The translations under genes and the position numbers were made by a program. DNA of 38,460 bases from Campylobacterota bacterium (GTDB taxonomy: Bacteria > Bdellovibrionota > Bacteriovoracia > Bacteriovoracales > Bacteriovoracaceae). This document shows, in pieces, positions 26,944 to 35,118 of the stretch. Positions within the stretch are counted from its first letter, which is position 1; every line of letters starts with the position of its first letter. The notes below the pieces were generated by a model, which worked only from the letters and a program-made list of their open reading frames with translations, did no database searches and had not been told where the DNA came from. The stretch is taken from the NCBI GenBank assembly GCA_003650125.1, contig QNFX01000020.1, positions 1-38,460 of the forward strand, read 5' to 3'.

Positions 26944-27192
26944 ATGGCGAACAAAGATGCTAAACATAAAAGTAATATTGCAGGTGGATGGTATTGCACC
27001 GATCCAGATGACGAAAATGGAGAGGGATGTATTGCCTGTAATGTCTGTTATACAGGTGCTCCAGACTTTTTTGGAGAGGATGAGGACGGAAATGCTTATA
27101 TTAAAAAGCAACCTGAATCTGCGGAAGATGTGGAGCTTTGCCAAGAGCAATTAGATGCTTGTCCAGTTAATTCTATTGGAAGTGACGGGTAG
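26944..27192 (+). CDS. Single-cluster [4Fe-4S] ferredoxin
   Basis: This is a small acidic electron carrier of 82 residues. Cys29, Cys32 and Cys35 (CIACNVC) and Cys73 in DACPVNSI give the four ligands of one [4Fe-4S] cluster, and the second half carries the degenerate remains of a second cluster as in Bacillus-type ferredoxins. Cys18 (WYCTDPDD) and Cys66 are additional and could form a disulfide or support another centre. AGGAG lies 6 bases before the ATG. It is 63 bases upstream of the antiporter gene and could share its transcript. The redox partner is unknown. Confidence 0.88.
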   Translation: MANKDAKHKSNIAGGWYCTDPDDENGEGCIACNVCYTGAPDFFGEDEDGNAYIKKQPESAEDVELCQEQLDACPVNSIGSDG

Positions 27193-27255
27193 ATTGATTA
27201 AATAACTTTTTCCTTCTAAAATTTAAGAAAAACTTTTCAGAATAAGGATATTCTA

Positions 27256-28581
27256 ATGAACCCTAGTACCATGGAAATCATTTCCACTGTTTGTTTTGGT
27301 CTTGCCATTTTACACACCTTCTTAGTTTCAAAATTTGAACATATTGCCCATAAGCACCCCGAGGGATCTATAGCTCAGAATTTCTGGCACTTTATGGGAG
27401 AAGTCGAAGTAGTATTTGGCATGTGGGCCGCCATCTTTATCTCCATATATGCCTTGAAAGAGGGAGTATTGGTCACTGATGAAAATCACCAAGCGATTGG
27501 AGGGGCAGTCAAATACCTAGAAGGTCTAAATTTTACTGAGGCGGCATTTGTTTTTGTTGTGATGGCCATTGCGGGAACTCGCCCCATCGTTGTATTAGCG
27601 GAAAAAATGATTGGGGCCTTTACTAAGATAATTTTTGTCAATCAGAAAATGGCAACTTATAAATCGGCCTTAATTTTAGGGCCTCTCTTAGGTTCTTTTA
27701 TTACTGAGCCTGCGGCGATGACAGTTACCGCACTAATCTTATTAGATTATTTTTTCTCTGATCCTAATATGTCTAGAAAGTTTAAATACGCCACCATCGG
27801 TCTTTTATTTGTGAATATATCAATTGGTGGAACTCTTACTCACTTTGCAGCTCCGCCAGTATTAATGGTGGCCGGAAAATGGCATTGGGGAATAGATTAC
27901 ATGATTAGTCATATCGGTTGGAAGGCGATAGTTGCCATCTTAATCAACACCAACGTAACCGCCTGGATATTTAGCAAAGAACTTAAAGGAAACTTAGTTA
28001 TTAAAGAAAAGCACGAGGCCTGGATGAAGCCTACATGGTGGATGACTTTAGTGAGTTTAATCTTTTTAGGACTAGTAATTTATACTGCCCATCACATGGT
28101 CTTTTTTCTAGGAATCTTTCTATTCTTTTTAGGCTTCGCTGCTGTTACTACAGAATTTCAAGACAAACTAAAATTAACGGAATCTCTCTTAGTTGGCTTT
28201 TTTCTAGGGGGATTAGTTACCTTAGGAAGTATGCAATCTTGGTGGATATCCCCGCTGTTGGAACAACTTGGTGATCTGTCCTTATTTTATGGGGCCACTG
28301 CTCTAACCGCTATTACCGATAATGCTGCTTTAACTTATCTTGGATCCTTAGTTGAAGGTCTCTCCGACTCTAAAAAATATTACTTAGTGGCCGGCGCCGT
28401 TGCTGGTGGTGGTCTTACCGTTATCGCCAATGCTCCTAACCCGGCAGGTTTTGGTATTTTAAAACATGCTTTTGGAGAGGATGGGATTAATCCCATGAAA
28501 CTATTTTTAGGGGCACTTGCACCGACGATTGTGGCACTAATTTGTCTGCAGTTTTTACCTGATTTACCTCTTAATATGTAG
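27256..28581 (+). CDS. Putative Na+/H+ antiporter (PF07399-like)
   Basis: This is a 441-residue integral membrane protein with about eleven hydrophobic segments. HIAHKHPEGSIAQNFWHFMG near the N-terminus, AGTRPIVVLAEKMI, FITEPAAMTVTALIL and TAITDNAALTYLGSLVEGL are characteristic of the putative Na+/H+ antiporter family. The conserved TEPAA and TDNAA parts resemble duplicated ion-binding loops of the larger ion transporter superfamily. AAGGA lies 7 bases before the ATG. Its 3' end overlaps ilvE on the opposite strand by 11 bases. The transported ion is inferred only from family naming. Confidence 0.8.
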   Translation: MNPSTMEIISTVCFGLAILHTFLVSKFEHIAHKHPEGSIAQNFWHFMGEVEVVFGMWAAIFISIYALKEGVLVTDENHQAIGGAVKYLEGLNFTEAAFVFVVMAIAGTRPIVVLAEKMIGAFTKIIFVNQKMATYKSALILGPLLGSFITEPAAMTVTALILLDYFFSDPNMSRKFKYATIGLLFVNISIGGTLTHFAAPPVLMVAGKWHWGIDYMISHIGWKAIVAILINTNVTAWIFSKELKGNLVIKEKHEAWMKPTWWMTLVSLIFLGLVIYTAHHMVFFLGIFLFFLGFAAVTTEFQDKLKLTESLLVGFFLGGLVTLGSMQSWWISPLLEQLGDLSLFYGATALTAITDNAALTYLGSLVEGLSDSKKYYLVAGAVAGGGLTVIANAPNPAGFGILKHAFGEDGINPMKLFLGALAPTIVALICLQFLPDLPLNM

Positions 28582-29644
28582 CAGGATTAATTGTCTTAAT
28601 CCATCCTTCTGGCCCTTCCATTCTTCCTTCTTGGATGGCCAGAAGATTTTCCTTTAAGCTTTTTGAAATGGGGCCTATGGGGTGTTTCAATTTATAGGTT
28701 GTGCCATCATCTTCTCCAAATAGTTCAATGGGGGTGATAATAGCAGCAGTGCCACAAGCGAAGGCCTCACTACATTCTCCAAGTTTAATACTTTCAATTA
28801 GAGAATCAATGTTGATGGTTTCTTCTTTTAGAGGAATATTTAGATTTTTGGCCAGAGTAATAATGGAATTACGAGTAATTCCCGCTAAAATAGTATCAGT
28901 TAGTTTAGGGGTTACAAGTGCTCCATTTACAACTGCAAAGAAATTCATACCAGACATTTCTTCGATGTATTTGCTATTTTCAGCGTCTAACCAAAGAGTG
29001 TTCATATATCCAAGCTTTGCTGCTTTAACCGAGCTAGATAAGCTGGCGGCATAGTTGCCACCAGTTTTGGCAGCACCGGTTCCTCCAGTAAAGGCCCGAG
29101 CATTATGTCTTTCAATTAAAACTTTCAAACTTCCAGAGGAAAAATAAGACGCCGATGGAGAGGCAATAACCATGAAACGATATTTTGCAGAGGGTTTTAT
29201 TCCTAAGTTTTCTTCAGTCGCAATGATAAAGGGCCTAATATAAAGGGAGCTTCCCGATTCTCCCGGAATAAAATCGGCAGAGTAGGCAGTAATACCCTCA
29301 ACTGCTTTCATAAAAATTTCTTCTGGAAGTTCTGGTATGGCCATTCGAGTGGCCGATTGGTTAAATCTTTTGAAATTTTCTATATGGCGAAATAAAAAGG
29401 GACCTTTATTATTTATTCGGTATGCTTTAAGTCCTTCAAAGATCTCTTGTGCATAGTGAAAAACTTTACAAGTAGGGGAGAGAGTAAGCGGTCCGTAGGG
29501 AACCATCTCTAGTTCACCCCAGTTTCCATCTTTATATTCACAATCCATCATTACTGGTGAAATAGTACTTCCAAAGCCTATTTTCTCAGGCAGAGAAAAA
29601 GTTCTAAGCGCAGTAATAGCATCTGGGTGAATCTTTATAGACAT
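28571..29644 (-). CDS. ilvE: Branched-chain amino acid aminotransferase
   Basis: IlvE carries out the last step of leucine, isoleucine and valine synthesis with PLP and glutamate. The 357-residue length, the HYAQEIFEGLKAY segment (63-75) and the PLP-lysine region GGTGAAKTGGNYA with Lys193 identify the larger, eukaryote-like class of BCATs. EEMSGMNFF and ITRNSII follow as expected. GGAGT lies about 6 bases before the ATG. A terminator separates it from the secreted-protein gene upstream, so it probably has its own promoter in the 29645-29712 gap, though none is obvious. The 3' end overlaps the antiporter gene. Confidence 0.95.
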   Translation of the reverse strand: MSIKIHPDAITALRTFSLPEKIGFGSTISPVMMDCEYKDGNWGELEMVPYGPLTLSPTCKVFHYAQEIFEGLKAYRINNKGPFLFRHIENFKRFNQSATRMAIPELPEEIFMKAVEGITAYSADFIPGESGSSLYIRPFIIATEENLGIKPSAKYRFMVIASPSASYFSSGSLKVLIERHNARAFTGGTGAAKTGGNYAASLSSSVKAAKLGYMNTLWLDAENSKYIEEMSGMNFFAVVNGALVTPKLTDTILAGITRNSIITLAKNLNIPLKEETINIDSLIESIKLGECSEAFACGTAAIITPIELFGEDDGTTYKLKHPIGPISKSLKENLLAIQEGRMEGPEGWIKTINPATY

Positions 29645-29650
29645 AGGTTA

Positions 29651-29664
29651 CTCCTTGTGAGGAG
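29651..29664 (-). promoter_or_regulatory. Possible RBS hairpin before ilvE
   Basis: On the minus strand CTCC-TCACAA-GGAG can fold so that the 3' arm GGAG, the ilvE Shine-Dalgarno, is paired. The stem is only 4 base pairs with a 6-base loop. Confidence 0.25.
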
Positions 29665-29712
29665 AGACCATACCAAAAAGTTATCTAAGGGTAAATTTTG
29701 ACGCAAAGAGAA

Positions 29713-29730
29713 AGGGAGGGGCCCCTCCCT
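29713..29730 (-). terminator. Rho-independent terminator of the secreted-protein gene
   Basis: AGGGAGGGGCCCCTCCCT is a perfect 18-base palindrome able to form a GC-rich hairpin. It starts about 7 bases after the TAG of the gene ending at 29737, and on the minus strand is followed by TTCTCTTT. It is the strongest intrinsic terminator I see in the window. Confidence 0.8.
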
Positions 29731-29736
29731 CCATAT

Positions 29737-31713
29737 CTATTTCCAAGATTTTAAGGTCTTGTTAAATGGCGCAATATGCGTTCCCTGGATTTTTATTTTA
29801 ATTTCATAGGGCACACGCATTCTTTTTCGATCAAGCGTTATAGTTTTTTCTTTAGCATATTTGGCCTTGCCTTGGGCCCTTGGGTTAAATTCATATCGAA
29901 GCATTCTTAAAAAAGTTTTTAGTGTAAATCTGTTTTCTATAAACCCTTGACCAAAATCTGCATAGGCCTGAACAAATTCTTTATAATTTACATCGCTTCT
30001 GTGTTTTTTCATTTTGATAAGAGCTCTATAGGCCATTTTCATAGCACTTTTTGTTTGTCTTTTGGTGGTAAAAATACACTCTTTTAGAATTCTCGTTTTA
30101 TGACGGGTGCAAATTTCAGCTTTGGCATCTTTGACGTTGGCAAAAAAGCCATCTAAATAACTGAGCGCCTCTTTGGTAAGAGTACTCTCACCATATTTTT
30201 CAGCAACTTTAATAAGCTCATCAGTGGCGACATTTGAAAGAGCAACATCTAGATCTATCTCTAAACTTCCAACTTTCTTACCACCAGCAGGTTTTATCTT
30301 AAGGCCTTTGAGATGTTTCATAAACCCTACTTTTTCACGAACTTTTCTTAGCTCTTCCTGCATTTTATCAACACTTACATTATTTCTTGCGTAGTAATAT
30401 TTGTAGTTGGCCGAATATCTTCTTGAAATATTCCCATCCATTTTTTTAAGAGGAGTGATTTGTTGGTAGTTTCCAGTGAACATATTTAATCTTTTGGAAT
30501 CATGACTTACAAGTCCTGAAGTCACAACTTGTTGGTTGAAAACACCAAGCCAGTTTTCAACTAAGGTGTCATTTCCAAATTTTTTAGTGGCACTGGTTGT
30601 AAAAGTCTTTCCTCTTGAGAAATTCATATTAAAGAGAAATGGTATTTTTAATCCTGCACTCATCTGCTTGCCACGAGATTGCTTATTTGTTTCTGAAACT
30701 TTTATGACCCCATATTTTTTTCGATCACTGAGCATATCTGCTAAAATTAAATTACCTTGGATGGCCTGTTGATATGCTTGTAATACATCGACATTTTCTA
30801 GGAATACTTCTTTGAGCTGGCCTTTTTTGAGTTCACTTTTGATCTTTAATTTGGCAACTTTGTTTCTATTGGAAAGATTAAAAATGTATTCAAAACTTTG
30901 TGATTTCCCCCAAACTTTGGCGATGGAAAAGTTACTTATAAGATTCCCAACATTAACAGCAATATTTTTATCTTTTGCCTTGGCATAGGTAACTCGAACA
31001 ATCGGTTCTCGTTTTGGATTATCTCTTTTGGAAGGTATTTGGAAGGCCACATTCCAAGAAGTGGCAATAGAGGCGGCAACACCAATTTGTGCCATGATAC
31101 CGGCCTTTGCTGCGGCATTAAAACCAACGGTAAATTTTTTCTTAAAGGCCAGGCTATCACCTGGGCTATACATTTTTAACTTTTCTATTGTTTCTGGAAT
31201 TTCAACTTTTGGTAGCCTATCTATGTGGTGAATCGTTTTAGCGTAGCGGTTGATTTGATAACCTTTTGCCCAACCGAGCTTGACCGCAACTGAGAGACCC
31301 AGTCCTGCCCAACCACCAGGGCCTACAGATCCGGCAAGGGTTAAGGAAATCGATTTATCACTTTGTTCTACTACCCGGTATCCACCAAGTGATTGTGCGG
31401 GAAGGAAAACACCTTTTGAAGTTTCTACTAAGGCGGAAGATTTTTTTGCGGGCCTCTCTCCTTCTAAGGCAAATACCCTTTTAAACCTTGTGATTTTACC
31501 ACCAATAACCGGGTAAAATCCCGCAGATACATCACTCCCAACGGAATTACCAGGATCGGCCGAAGTTGGTAGAGGAAATTTATGTGAAATATCTCCGTTA
31601 ATTGAGATTTTTATAGTGGAGGGAATCCAGACATCCATGGCAAACACGGAGGTTGGAAGCATCAGTATCCCTGATAGAAGAGATATTAGAACTGTTTTGT
31701 AAAAGTGTTTCAT
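29737..31713 (-). CDS. Large secreted protein of unknown function
   Basis: This 658-residue protein has a classical signal peptide (cleavage after SVFA, residue 25) and no other clear membrane helix. I do not recognise a family. Residues 120-150 contain two alternating hydrophobic stretches around GPGGWAG, and 190-226 are Gly/Ala-rich with alternating hydrophobics (FTVGFNAAAKAGIMAQIG), like amphipathic beta hairpins. Residues 340-380 have another such pair. The last third (445-620) is helical and basic, with Cys535 and Cys546 placed to form a disulfide. GAGGA lies 8 bases before the ATG. It is a single-gene unit with its own promoter, inverted repeat and strong terminator. A surface, matrix or pore-forming role is possible but only inferred. 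Confidence 0.8.
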   Translation of the reverse strand: MKHFYKTVLISLLSGILMLPTSVFAMDVWIPSTIKISINGDISHKFPLPTSADPGNSVGSDVSAGFYPVIGGKITRFKRVFALEGERPAKKSSALVETSKGVFLPAQSLGGYRVVEQSDKSISLTLAGSVGPGGWAGLGLSVAVKLGWAKGYQINRYAKTIHHIDRLPKVEIPETIEKLKMYSPGDSLAFKKKFTVGFNAAAKAGIMAQIGVAASIATSWNVAFQIPSKRDNPKREPIVRVTYAKAKDKNIAVNVGNLISNFSIAKVWGKSQSFEYIFNLSNRNKVAKLKIKSELKKGQLKEVFLENVDVLQAYQQAIQGNLILADMLSDRKKYGVIKVSETNKQSRGKQMSAGLKIPFLFNMNFSRGKTFTTSATKKFGNDTLVENWLGVFNQQVVTSGLVSHDSKRLNMFTGNYQQITPLKKMDGNISRRYSANYKYYYARNNVSVDKMQEELRKVREKVGFMKHLKGLKIKPAGGKKVGSLEIDLDVALSNVATDELIKVAEKYGESTLTKEALSYLDGFFANVKDAKAEICTRHKTRILKECIFTTKRQTKSAMKMAYRALIKMKKHRSDVNYKEFVQAYADFGQGFIENRFTLKTFLRMLRYEFNPRAQGKAKYAKEKTITLDRKRMRVPYEIKIKIQGTHIAPFNKTLKSWK

Positions 31714-31746
31714 ACCTTAAATCCTCGAGTTAAAAAATATTATTTT

Positions 31747-31777
31747 ATTATAATGCTTTTCCTACTTTTTAAGCATT
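31747..31777 (-). promoter_or_regulatory. Candidate promoter and operator of the secreted-protein gene
   Basis: On the minus strand a perfect TATAAT (31747-31752) lies about 33 bases before the ATG; the -35 region is poor. A perfect 7-base inverted repeat, AATGCTT (31752-31758) and AAGCATT (31771-31777) with a 12-base spacer, fills the place between -10 and -35. A poor -35 with a dyad in the spacer suggests an activator or repressor site. Confidence 0.4.
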
Positions 31778-31814
31778 TTCTTTAATGATTTTGTGCATTT
31801 TTAAATAAGAACTA

Positions 31815-31842
31815 TTGGAATAATTAGATTTATTTCAATAAT
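31815..31842 (+). promoter_or_regulatory. Candidate pgi promoter
   Basis: TTGGAA (31815-31820) and AATAAT (31837-31842) are 16 bases apart, with 4 and 5 of 6 matches to sigma-70 consensus. The leader would be about 115 bases. No gene is evident in the 251-base gap 31714-31964 beyond these signals. Confidence 0.3.
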
Positions 31843-31964
31843 AAAAACAGGGGATATTTAGGACATATAAATAGATTATAGAGGATTTATTTATGAACCT
31901 CACTGGCCAATAAAAGTTAATCTTAATAAGGTAAAAAAGACAGCTTAATTAGGAAGGGATAATA

Positions 31965-33220
31965 ATGACGATACAGCTAAATCTGACATCCTGCGCGATG
32001 AAGGGGGATTTCACCTCAAATGTTCCAGATACTTGGGAAAAGGAATTTAATAAGATTGTATCCCATGATGAAGGCCATTTTTATAAAATGCCAAGTGAGC
32101 AAGATATTTTATCGGAGTGTAAAACTGTTTATGAAAAATTCAAAAATCATAAAAATTTCATTCATGTAGGAATGGGAGGAAGTTCACTCGGCCCTGAGAT
32201 GCTAGTAGATGCTCTTGCGACTCCTTTGAAAAGAAAAAATATGACCTTTCTCTCGAATATAGAACCTGATTGGATAGCAGAGCAACTCAAAGATTTATCT
32301 TTAAAGGAAAGTGTTTTTTATTTTGTTTCAAAATCAGGAAATACGATGGAATCCATTTCCCTTTTTCTGGCGATTAAAAATGAAATGCAGTCCCAGGGAA
32401 TCAAACCAGAGCAATTTAAAGATCATATAATTGTTTGTACAGGGCCTACGGGTGGAGTTTTGAATGAACTTATAACCGAATATAATCTAACCAAGTTGGA
32501 GATCCCTGTTCATTTGGGAGGTCGTTTTAGTGTTCTTTCAGCAGTTGGCGCCCTTCCTTGTTTATTTGCTGGAATTGACCCAACCCCCATTTGGCAAGGG
32601 GCCAAAGACTTGAGAGATAACTTAGAGGCAGGAGATTTTAAAAATAATTTATTTTCTTTGGGGATGCTATTAGATGAATTAAATAATAAAGGTGTCACAC
32701 AAACTGTTTTAATGCCTTACTCTTCCAAACTTAAAAAATTTACAGAATGGTTTATTCAGCTATGGTCTGAAAGTTTGGGTAAAAAGAAAAATTTATCAGG
32801 AGAGGACATTTTTACCGGCCTAACTCCTATCTCGAGTATTGGTACTACCGATCAACATTCCCAAATGCAGCTTTTTATGGAAGGCCCAAGAGATAAGTTT
32901 GTATTTTTTCTCGAGGTAGAAAATCAGAGTAAGGATTACTCACTAAACCACGGACTTCCTTTTAAGAGCTTGGAGATTTATCAAAATAGAAAACTAACAG
33001 ATATTTTTAAGGCCGAATTAGAAGGAACCATGAAGGCCTTCCAAGACTATGGACTTCCTCATGTTAGACTTTCTATTGACGGGATAAATGAGCAAAATCT
33101 CGGACGTCTTATTTTCTTTTTTGAAGCTTTAACAGTTGTAATGGGAGTAGCTTTTTCAGTGAATCCATTTGATCAGCCAGGAGTTGAGGCCTCAAAAGTA
33201 AATGCTAATAAATGGTTAAA

Positions 33221-33242
<22 letters not shown>
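31965..33242 (+). CDS. pgi: Glucose-6-phosphate isomerase
   Basis: Pgi interconverts glucose-6- and fructose-6-phosphate. The 425-residue protein is of the short bacterial type. It shows HVGMGGSSLGPE, the phosphate-binding VSKSGNTMES, the LGGRFSVLSAVG segment, GTTDQHSQMQ and the C-terminal NPFDQPGVEASK with the catalytic lysine. AGGAAGGG lies 6 bases before the ATG. The last seven codons and the stop lie within a tRNA gene encoded on the other strand, so the C-terminal tail (WTGQD) is dictated by tRNA sequence. Confidence 0.95.
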
Positions 33243-33295
<53 letters not shown>

Positions 33296-33309
33296 TTAGA
33301 GAAAAAGAG

Positions 33310-33338
33310 AATATATTTACCAGTTAGGCCTATGTCAA
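33310..33338 (-). promoter_or_regulatory. Near-consensus promoter of tRNA-Val
   Basis: On the minus strand a perfect TTGACA (33333-33338) and TATATT (33310-33315, 5 of 6) are separated by exactly 17 bases. Transcription would begin about 7 bases before the mature tRNA 5' end, as expected for a strong stable-RNA promoter. It also suggests the organism uses a standard sigma-70 consensus. Confidence 0.85.
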
Positions 33339-33471
33339 TTAGAGAACTCTTGAAACTCTCTTCCTTTGAGCAAAATTAATTAAGCAGGCAATCAGATGAT
33401 AAGTTAGCAATAACAGCTAGTTAGCTGTCTTGCCACATGTTTAGATTGTGCATTATATTGGATCAGTGAAA

Positions 33472-35118
33472 ATGCTTTTAGAAAAGGGGCTCTGGCCTCT
33501 TTTATTACAACAATTTATCCGCTTTTTTCCTTGGTATTTGGCCGCTCTAGTCTGCCTGTTTTTTACCCATTACCTAGGAAGTACCATTCCCTTTTATGCC
33601 AAAGAGCTGGCCGATTTAGTCTCAGTAGGAACTGAAAATATCGATACTTCAAAATACTTTCTATTGGCCTTAGGTATAGTAGTATTTCGGAGTTTTTCTA
33701 GAATCCTTTTTTTCTACCCGGCCAGAATCGTAGAAAAAAATATGAGGATTGATATTTTAGGGCGAATAGAATCAGCTAATCCGATGAGATATCAGTCTCA
33801 TTCTTCAGGGCAACTTTTTCAAATTTTATATACTGATATTGAACAAATTAGGGCGTTGTTAGGTTTTGCTTGTCTTCAACTTGGAAATATCATTATGGCC
33901 GTTGCTGTTTTGGCCCCAAGGATTTATGGGTATAATCCAAAACTTTTATTGGCGATTGCTCCAATGGTTATTTGTGCCTTTTTATTTTCTTTAGTGGTCG
34001 GTAAAACTAGACACTATTATCGAAAATCTTCAGATCTTCAGGGAGATATTCAAAACTATATTATGGAAACTTACGATGGTAAGAAAACCATAAAAAATTA
34101 TCATGCTGAAAGCTCATTTATAGATATTTTTAAGGAAAAATCTTTTAAGGAGCTGACTTATGCTTTTAAGGCCGGAATAGCAGTCGCCTTCACTGTCCCA
34201 TTAATACCTTTAGGGGTTGGCCTTTCCTTTCTTTTAGGGGCCTATATTATTCAAGTTGAAGCTTTAGGTGTTACTTCCCTTGTTCTTTTTTCAGGATTTG
34301 TTTTTCTTTTTTTGGAACCACTACATTTTATGGCCTGGATAGGGGTGGTCTTTTCAAGCTCTCTTGGTTCTTGGGCCCGGGTTCAAGAGTTAATTTATGA
34401 CTTAGGAAAAAAATCAGAGAGAGAAAAACAATTAGAGGATTTAAATAAATCACTTAATAAAGATTCTAAAAAATTTAAAGTCGAATTTTGGGGAGAAATT
34501 TTAGATATCCCTATTAATAAAAATAGATGGACGGTTATAATCGGTAAGACAGGGGCCGGTAAGTCAGAGATAATGCTTCAGCTGGCATCTATCTTTAAGG
34601 AAAAAGGAATAGATGTTTCTTTAATTTTTCAAAATCCCTACATATATAATGATACCTTGAAATCTAATATTTTTTTGGGACGGGATATAAATGAGCAAGA
34701 AAGTGAAAATGCCTATGACCTTTTAAAACTTTTTTCTCTGAATTTTCTTGCCCCCACTAAAGAAGACCTTTTTAAAATGAAAGTTGGAGAGAATGGAAAA
34801 CATCTTTCAGGTGGACAGGCCAAGAGGCTTTGTTTAATTAGAAGCATAATGAGTAATGCTGAGTTTTTACTTTGGGATGATCCTTTCTCTTCCATCGATA
34901 TTATTTTGGAAAAAGAGATTATTGCGAAGCTGAGAAAAATGGATTTAATCAAAAAGAAAACTCTTATTTTATCCTCTCATAGAGTTTCAACGGTTAAACT
35001 TTGCGATCAATTAATTCTGATAGGTGCACATCAGGGAATTTTAGAAAGAGGCGAACCTAAAAAATTATTAAGTGAGAATAGTCAATCATATGAGTATTTT
35101 GAAAAACAAATGGTATAA
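33472..35118 (+). CDS. ABC exporter half-transporter with degenerate Walker B
   Basis: The 548-residue product joins a six-helix membrane domain (about 20-310) to a nucleotide-binding domain. Walker A is GKTGAGKS (358-365), the Q-loop SLIFQNPYIYNDTLKSN, the signature an intact LSGGQ (445-449) and the switch His503 in SSHRVST. Walker B reads FLLWDD, so the catalytic glutamate is replaced by Asp470. In heterodimeric exporters such as TM287/288, TmrAB and TAP this marks the subunit with the non-hydrolysing site. The start is uncertain: GTG 33448 and GTG 33466 are also in frame; ATG 33472 is chosen. It overlaps the partner gene by 29 bases. The substrate is unknown. Confidence 0.85.
   Translation: MLLEKGLWPLLLQQFIRFFPWYLAALVCLFFTHYLGSTIPFYAKELADLVSVGTENIDTSKYFLLALGIVVFRSFSRILFFYPARIVEKNMRIDILGRIESANPMRYQSHSSGQLFQILYTDIEQIRALLGFACLQLGNIIMAVAVLAPRIYGYNPKLLLAIAPMVICAFLFSLVVGKTRHYYRKSSDLQGDIQNYIMETYDGKKTIKNYHAESSFIDIFKEKSFKELTYAFKAGIAVAFTVPLIPLGVGLSFLLGAYIIQVEALGVTSLVLFSGFVFLFLEPLHFMAWIGVVFSSSLGSWARVQELIYDLGKKSEREKQLEDLNKSLNKDSKKFKVEFWGEILDIPINKNRWTVIIGKTGAGKSEIMLQLASIFKEKGIDVSLIFQNPYIYNDTLKSNIFLGRDINEQESENAYDLLKLFSLNFLAPTKEDLFKMKVGENGKHLSGGQAKRLCLIRSIMSNAEFLLWDDPFSSIDIILEKEIIAKLRKMDLIKKKTLILSSHRVSTVKLCDQLILIGAHQGILERGEPKKLLSENSQSYEYFEKQMV

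Noticed and set aside
26957-27154. Second plus-strand frame inside the ferredoxin gene
   Set aside because: It lies within a gene with clear cysteine ligands and a good RBS; it has no recognisable features.
27193-27255. Possible terminator between ferredoxin and antiporter genes
   Set aside because: The TTTTTC/GAAAAA pairing is short and AT-only, without a GC stem or U-run.
31893-31913. Tiny leader frame (MNLTGQ) with GAGGA upstream, before pgi
   Set aside because: Only six codons, with no attenuator structure or run of control codons seen; likely chance.
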